Part shown: positions 5,415 through 8,557 of the stretch, in pieces
Layout: the number at the start of each line of letters is the position of its first letter
Position numbering within the stretch: the first letter of the stretch is position 1
Assembly (NCBI GenBank): GCA_023250175.1
Contig: JAHFBD010000088.1
Span: 1 to 8,557 of the forward strand
DNA from: Candidatus Melainabacteria bacterium
Lineage (GTDB): Bacteria; Cyanobacteriota; Vampirovibrionia; 2-02-FULL-35-15
Length of the DNA: 8,557 bases
Reading direction: 5' to 3'
Notes under the pieces: model-generated
The model's database searches: none
What the model was told of the DNA's origin: nothing
Seen by the model: only the letters and a program-made list of their open reading frames with translations
Position numbers and translations under genes: made by a program

Positions 5415-6731
5415 TTAACCCATTGATTCAATTTCTTTTATTGTCTTTGGTGTACCGTCTGTTAAAACCTTGTTCCCACCTTTTTTTATTAAGATATCAT
5501 CTTCTATTCTTATGCCAATGTTATGAAATTCTTTTGGTATATCGCTTGAATCATTTGAGATATAAATGCCAGGTTCAATTGTTAAAACCATCCCTGGTAG
5601 CAGCTTTATGGAATCTCCGTTTTTGTCAAAATATGGTCCTGCATCATGGACATCTAACCCAAGCCAGTGTCCTATCTTATGCATATAGAATTTTTTATAA
5701 TTACCTTTTTTGATTATTTGTTCTGTACTGCCTTTTAATAGACCAATTGATTTTAAGCCTTCTACTATGATGGTTAGGGCTTTATTATGACAGTCTATAA
5801 ATCTTTTGCCAGGTTTTGCTTGGTCAATGGCTCTTAGTTGTGCTTCTAAAACTATTTCATAAATATCTTTTTGAGCGCTTGTAAATTTTTTATTCTCTGG
5901 GTATGTTCTTGTGAGATCTGATGCATAGTAGTCATATTCACAACCTGCATCAATTAAGATTAATTCATTCTTTTTAATTTTTTTATTGTTTTTTGTGTAA
6001 TGTAGGATCGTTGTATTATTGCCGGAACCTACTATTGATGGATATGCTGGCCCATATGCTCCATTAGCTCTGAATCTATATTCAAGAATGGACTCTAATT
6101 CATATTCAAAGATCCCTGCTTTTGCATATGACATGGTTACAATGTGAGCATTTTTTGATATCTCAGCTGCTTTTTCCATGCACTTTATTTCATAGTTGTC
6201 TTTGACCAATCGCATCTTGTGAATTAAATCTCTTGGATCTTTAATTGTTCTTGGAGATCTGGAAGTAGCTCGGTTACTTGCTTTTAATCCATTTACTAAA
6301 GCCAAAATTTCAGCATCTAATTTTTTACATTTACCAAGTGGAAAATAAATATGCTCGATGTTATTTATTAATTCTTTTATTGTTTTTTCAAACTCATTGA
6401 TTGGGTATGCGTTATCTGCTTTGAATATTGATTTTGCACCTTCAATACCAATTCTTTTTCCTGTCCAAATTTCTTTATTTTTATCTTTTGGTTCAACAAA
6501 TAAAAAATAGGTAAAAGATCTTTTTTCTTTTTTTATAATACAGGCGGAGTTTGGTTCATCAAATCCAGTTAAATAATAAAAATCACTATCAGGTCTATAT
6601 TTATATTCGACATCATTAGATCGGATAGAAATCGGGTTATTTTGTAAAATAACTATTGAGTTATCTGGTAGTTGATCAGTTAAAACCTTTCTGCGCTTTT
6701 TAAAAAGATTTAGATCTTTATTTAATATCAT
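5415..6731 (-). CDS. pepP: Xaa-Pro aminopeptidase (M24B, aminopeptidase P)
   Basis: Cytoplasmic dimetal peptidase that removes the N-terminal residue when proline is second, used in peptide turnover. Counted from the ATG at 6731 it has 438 residues, close to the 441 of E. coli PepP, and aligns throughout. The N-terminal domain begins FKKRRKVL and includes YRPDSDFYYLTGFDEP (45-60). The C-terminal pita-bread domain carries all five metal ligands: Asp261 (LIDAGCEY), Asp272 (SDLTRTYP), His355 (HKIGHWLGLDVHD), Glu386 (TIEPGIY) and Glu410 (GIRIEDD). His244 and His362 match the substrate-site histidines. An in-frame TTG at 6755 would add eight hydrophobic residues, but it lacks a ribosome site and the family starts near the ATG. 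The ATG also lacks a Shine-Dalgarno sequence. The gene is alone, with long gaps on both sides and pilB-type transcription diverging upstream. Confidence 0.96.
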   Translation of the reverse strand: MILNKDLNLFKKRRKVLTDQLPDNSIVILQNNPISIRSNDVEYKYRPDSDFYYLTGFDEPNSACIIKKEKRSFTYFLFVEPKDKNKEIWTGKRIGIEGAKSIFKADNAYPINEFEKTIKELINNIEHIYFPLGKCKKLDAEILALVNGLKASNRATSRSPRTIKDPRDLIHKMRLVKDNYEIKCMEKAAEISKNAHIVTMSYAKAGIFEYELESILEYRFRANGAYGPAYPSIVGSGNNTTILHYTKNNKKIKKNELILIDAGCEYDYYASDLTRTYPENKKFTSAQKDIYEIVLEAQLRAIDQAKPGKRFIDCHNKALTIIVEGLKSIGLLKGSTEQIIKKGNYKKFYMHKIGHWLGLDVHDAGPYFDKNGDSIKLLPGMVLTIEPGIYISNDSSDIPKEFHNIGIRIEDDILIKKGGNKVLTDGTPKTIKEIESMG

Positions 6732-6927
6732 TAGTATAATTATGAAATAAACCAAGAAACTAATAACATTTATACAGAATTTTATACTTAATATATATGT
6801 TGTTGTTTTATAGTATGAAAGTCATAGGTTTAGACGTATTAGCCTATTAGGGCTTACCCTTCTTATCTTTCTTTGGATTTATTTTGTTTTATTAATATAG
6901 ATAAAAAATAGGAGTTTTATCCAAGTT

Positions 6928-6949
6928 TTTTATTCCTTTTTGAATAAAA
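6928..6949. repeat. 8-bp perfect inverted repeat
   Basis: TTTTATTC and GAATAAAA flank the six-base spacer CTTTTT. It lies between divergent genes about 130 bp before the pilB-type start, so an operator or a weak hairpin is possible. In DNA this rich in A and T, chance is also possible. Confidence 0.4.
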
Positions 6950-7063
6950 TGTTATTTTTAGTCAAAGAAATAATCCGTCTCTTCTAGAGGGTTATTTAGA
7001 GCTTAAAAAGAAGTTCGGTTATTAAGAGTAAAAATGAGTATAACAATAAGAATAAAAAAAGTA

Positions 7064-7070
7064 AAAGGGG
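7064..7070 (+). promoter_or_regulatory. Ribosome binding site with unusual spacing before the pilB-type gene
   Basis: AAAGGGG is a reasonable anti-16S match but lies 12 bases before ATG 7083. It is only 4 bases before the out-of-frame ATG at 7075, which encodes just Met-Ile-Ile-Trp and stops at TGA 7087-7089, overlapping the start of the ATPase gene. Translation may therefore reach the ATPase start by coupling. Confidence 0.45.
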
Positions 7071-7082
7071 AATAATGATTAT

Positions 7083-8557
7083 ATGGTGACAGCAAACCCA
7101 TTAAAAATTTCATTGGTCCAATTATTAAAGAGTGGCAAAACAACTCTAGATGATGCTTTGAATTTATTGGTTGATAATAAGGGAATATTAAATTTTGAAT
7201 ATTTGGATAAGAATTTACTTTCTGCTATGCCTTCGGCTTGGCCAGCAGAGCAAGCTATACCATTGTTGTTTTGGACTAATAAACTGTTTGTTGGTGTACC
7301 GGAAAATTGTGATCCTGCTTTGAAAAACACTCTTTCTGATTTCTTAAATGGTTGTCAAATTGAGTTTAGAAATGTTCAGCCAGAGAGTTGGGATAAATGG
7401 TTTCAATTAATAGGAAAAACTTCTGCAAATATTCCTGTTCAGAATACGCAAACGTATGCACCAAAACCTGTTCGTGTACAAGGTGAACCACAAAAAATTA
7501 CGCAGTCTCCACCATCTGTACAAGCAGCTACGCAAGCAGCTACACCAACAAGACTAGGTGCTGAGCTTGAAGCAACTATAGAAAAAATACCCGTTCGTCA
7601 AATTATGGCTACGGATGAAGGTGCCATTGCTAATGATGTCAGGGCTTTAATGGGAGAAGCTTTAAGCCAAAGAGCAAGTGATATTCATTTTGAACCGACA
7701 ACAAAAGGCTTAATTGTAAGATTTAGAATTGATGGTGTTTTAAAAGATATTTGTAGATATTTTTCTACTGTTCAGGATTTGAGAAAAGTTGTTTTAGCAC
7801 GTATAAAAATTATTGCGGATTTAAATATTGCTGAACAAAGACAACCTCAAGATGGGCGTGTTACTGAGGTTTTAGGTGGTCAACGAGTAGATCTTCGGGT
7901 GTCAACACTACCAACCCTTCATGGAGAAAAGTGTGTAATCAGAATACTTCCACATGAAAATAATTATAGTAATTTGCTTGATTTAGGTATGCCTAAAGGT
8001 AGACTAGCTACTTATGAAGAGTGGTTAGGTAGAAGTCAAGGAATGATTCTTATCACTGGTCCAACGGGTTCTGGTAAAACAAGTACTTTATATACAAGCT
8101 TAGCTAAGCTTGTTGATACTACAAAGAATGTTGTTACTGTTGAAGATCCTGTTGAATATCAGCTAGCTAGGGTAAATCAGGTTCAGGTAAATGTAAAAGC
8201 TGGGCTAACCTTTTCTGCTGGCTTAAGAAGTATATTGCGTCAGGATCCAGATATTGTAATGGTTGGTGAAATTAGAGATACAGAAACAGCAGAAATTGCA
8301 ATTCAAGCAGCATTAACAGGACATTTAGTTCTTAGCACTCTGCATACAAATGATGCAGCTAGTACAATAGTTAGACTTATGGATATGGGAATAGCACCAT
8401 ACCTAATTGCAAGTGCTTTAATTGGTGTTGTTGCTCAAAGATTAGTTAGAAAAGTTTGTTCTTGTCATGAACAATATAAACCTTCAGCTGAGGAACTAGA
8501 GTTATTACATTTAACGTCATCTACTGATGAGGTATTTGGAAAAGCAGTAGGTTGTCA
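7083..8557 (+). CDS. pilB: Type IV pilus/type II secretion assembly ATPase, PilB/GspE family (3' end missing)
   Basis: Cytoplasmic hexameric ATPase that powers pilin or pseudopilin assembly. The frame stays open to the last base: 491 codons are visible and perhaps 70-80 are missing. Residues 1-105 resemble an MshEN/GspE N-terminal domain (IPLLFWTNKLFVGVPENCDP, 59-78). A Gln/Ala/Pro/Thr linker follows (about 112-155), then the N2 domain with SDIHFEP (199-205). The motor domain has Walker A GPTGSGKT (326-333, Lys332), Asp box VTVEDPVEY (351-359), Walker B RQDPDIVMVGEIRD (386-399, Glu396) and His box GHLVLSTLHTND (413-424). The zinc motif begins VCSC (Cys459, Cys461), one residue shorter than the usual CxxC. 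Assembly ATPases carry this motif and PilT retraction ATPases do not. ATG at 7083 is the first in-frame Met after TAA 7062-7064. AAAGGGG ends 12 bases before it, an unusually long spacing. PilB or GspE cannot be separated without neighbours. Confidence 0.95.
   Translation, partial: MVTANPLKISLVQLLKSGKTTLDDALNLLVDNKGILNFEYLDKNLLSAMPSAWPAEQAIPLLFWTNKLFVGVPENCDPALKNTLSDFLNGCQIEFRNVQPESWDKWFQLIGKTSANIPVQNTQTYAPKPVRVQGEPQKITQSPPSVQAATQAATPTRLGAELEATIEKIPVRQIMATDEGAIANDVRALMGEALSQRASDIHFEPTTKGLIVRFRIDGVLKDICRYFSTVQDLRKVVLARIKIIADLNIAEQRQPQDGRVTEVLGGQRVDLRVSTLPTLHGEKCVIRILPHENNYSNLLDLGMPKGRLATYEEWLGRSQGMILITGPTGSGKTSTLYTSLAKLVDTTKNVVTVEDPVEYQLARVNQVQVNVKAGLTFSAGLRSILRQDPDIVMVGEIRDTETAEIAIQAALTGHLVLSTLHTNDAASTIVRLMDMGIAPYLIASALIGVVAQRLVRKVCSCHEQYKPSAEELELLHLTSSTDEVFGKAVGC

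Larger units (their letters stand above)
6732..7074. other. Divergent intergenic region between pepP and the pilB-type gene
   Basis: About 340 bp of very AT-rich DNA with no convincing full gene. It must hold the promoters of both flanking genes, but no clear -35/-10 pair stands out. Features seen: a perfect 8-bp inverted repeat (TTTTATTC at 6928-6935, GAATAAAA at 6942-6949), a few frames of 9-13 codons, and at the right edge a 13-codon frame (7034-7075) with a modest AAGAG site that runs into the start of the next gene. Confidence 0.6.

Noticed and set aside
5423..5713. 96-codon plus-strand frame
   Set aside because: It is antisense to the catalytic domain of pepP.
7079..7330. 83-codon minus-strand frame
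   Set aside because: It is antisense to the N-terminal domain of the PilB/GspE-type ATPase, which is confirmed by its motifs.

Overview
The window comes from an AT-rich bacterial chromosome. It carries ordinary housekeeping genes, two type IV pilus/type II secretion-type genes and two short genes I do not recognise. No transposase, phage gene, CRISPR array or rRNA is visible. Three points suggest a relative of the Cyanobacteria, perhaps a non-photosynthetic Melainabacteria/Vampirovibrionia-type lineage. The complex I subunit resembles cyanobacterial and plastid NdhB and stands alone, as ndhB does in Cyanobacteria. The tRNA gene does not encode its CCA end. Several housekeeping starts lack a Shine-Dalgarno sequence. 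This placement is inference from remembered family sequences. The standard genetic code fits: no gene needs TGA as a sense codon, and the six visible gene stops are TAA or TAG.

Layout: a tRNA-Gly(GCC) gene at 114-185 is followed by two hairpins, the second a good terminator, and then icd (NADP-isocitrate dehydrogenase, 325-1554, +). Facing icd on the minus strand are an unknown 107-residue gene (1582-1905) and nuoN (2018-3574). A 102-bp gap separates nuoN from a divergent plus-strand gene (3677-4507) for a secreted protein whose core resembles the PilP/GspC periplasmic domain. That gene ends 5 bp from the stop of an unknown 191-residue minus-strand gene (4513-5088). After a 326-bp gap comes pepP (Xaa-Pro aminopeptidase, minus). 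After another gap of about 350 bp a pilB/gspE-type ATPase starts at 7083 on the plus strand and runs off the window end.

The genes do not form one pathway. icd (TCA cycle/NADPH), nuoN (respiratory complex I) and pepP (peptide turnover) are core metabolism. The PilP/GspC-like protein and the PilB/GspE ATPase could serve the same envelope machine, as periplasmic connector and cytoplasmic motor, although they are not adjacent. The two unknown short genes have the best ribosome binding sites in the window.

I see no complete, clearly new system. The best leads are the PilP/GspC-like protein, a shortened zinc motif in the ATPase, a string of tiny overlapping reading frames leading into that ATPase gene, and an exact 20-bp repeat that copies the end of nuoN just downstream of it.
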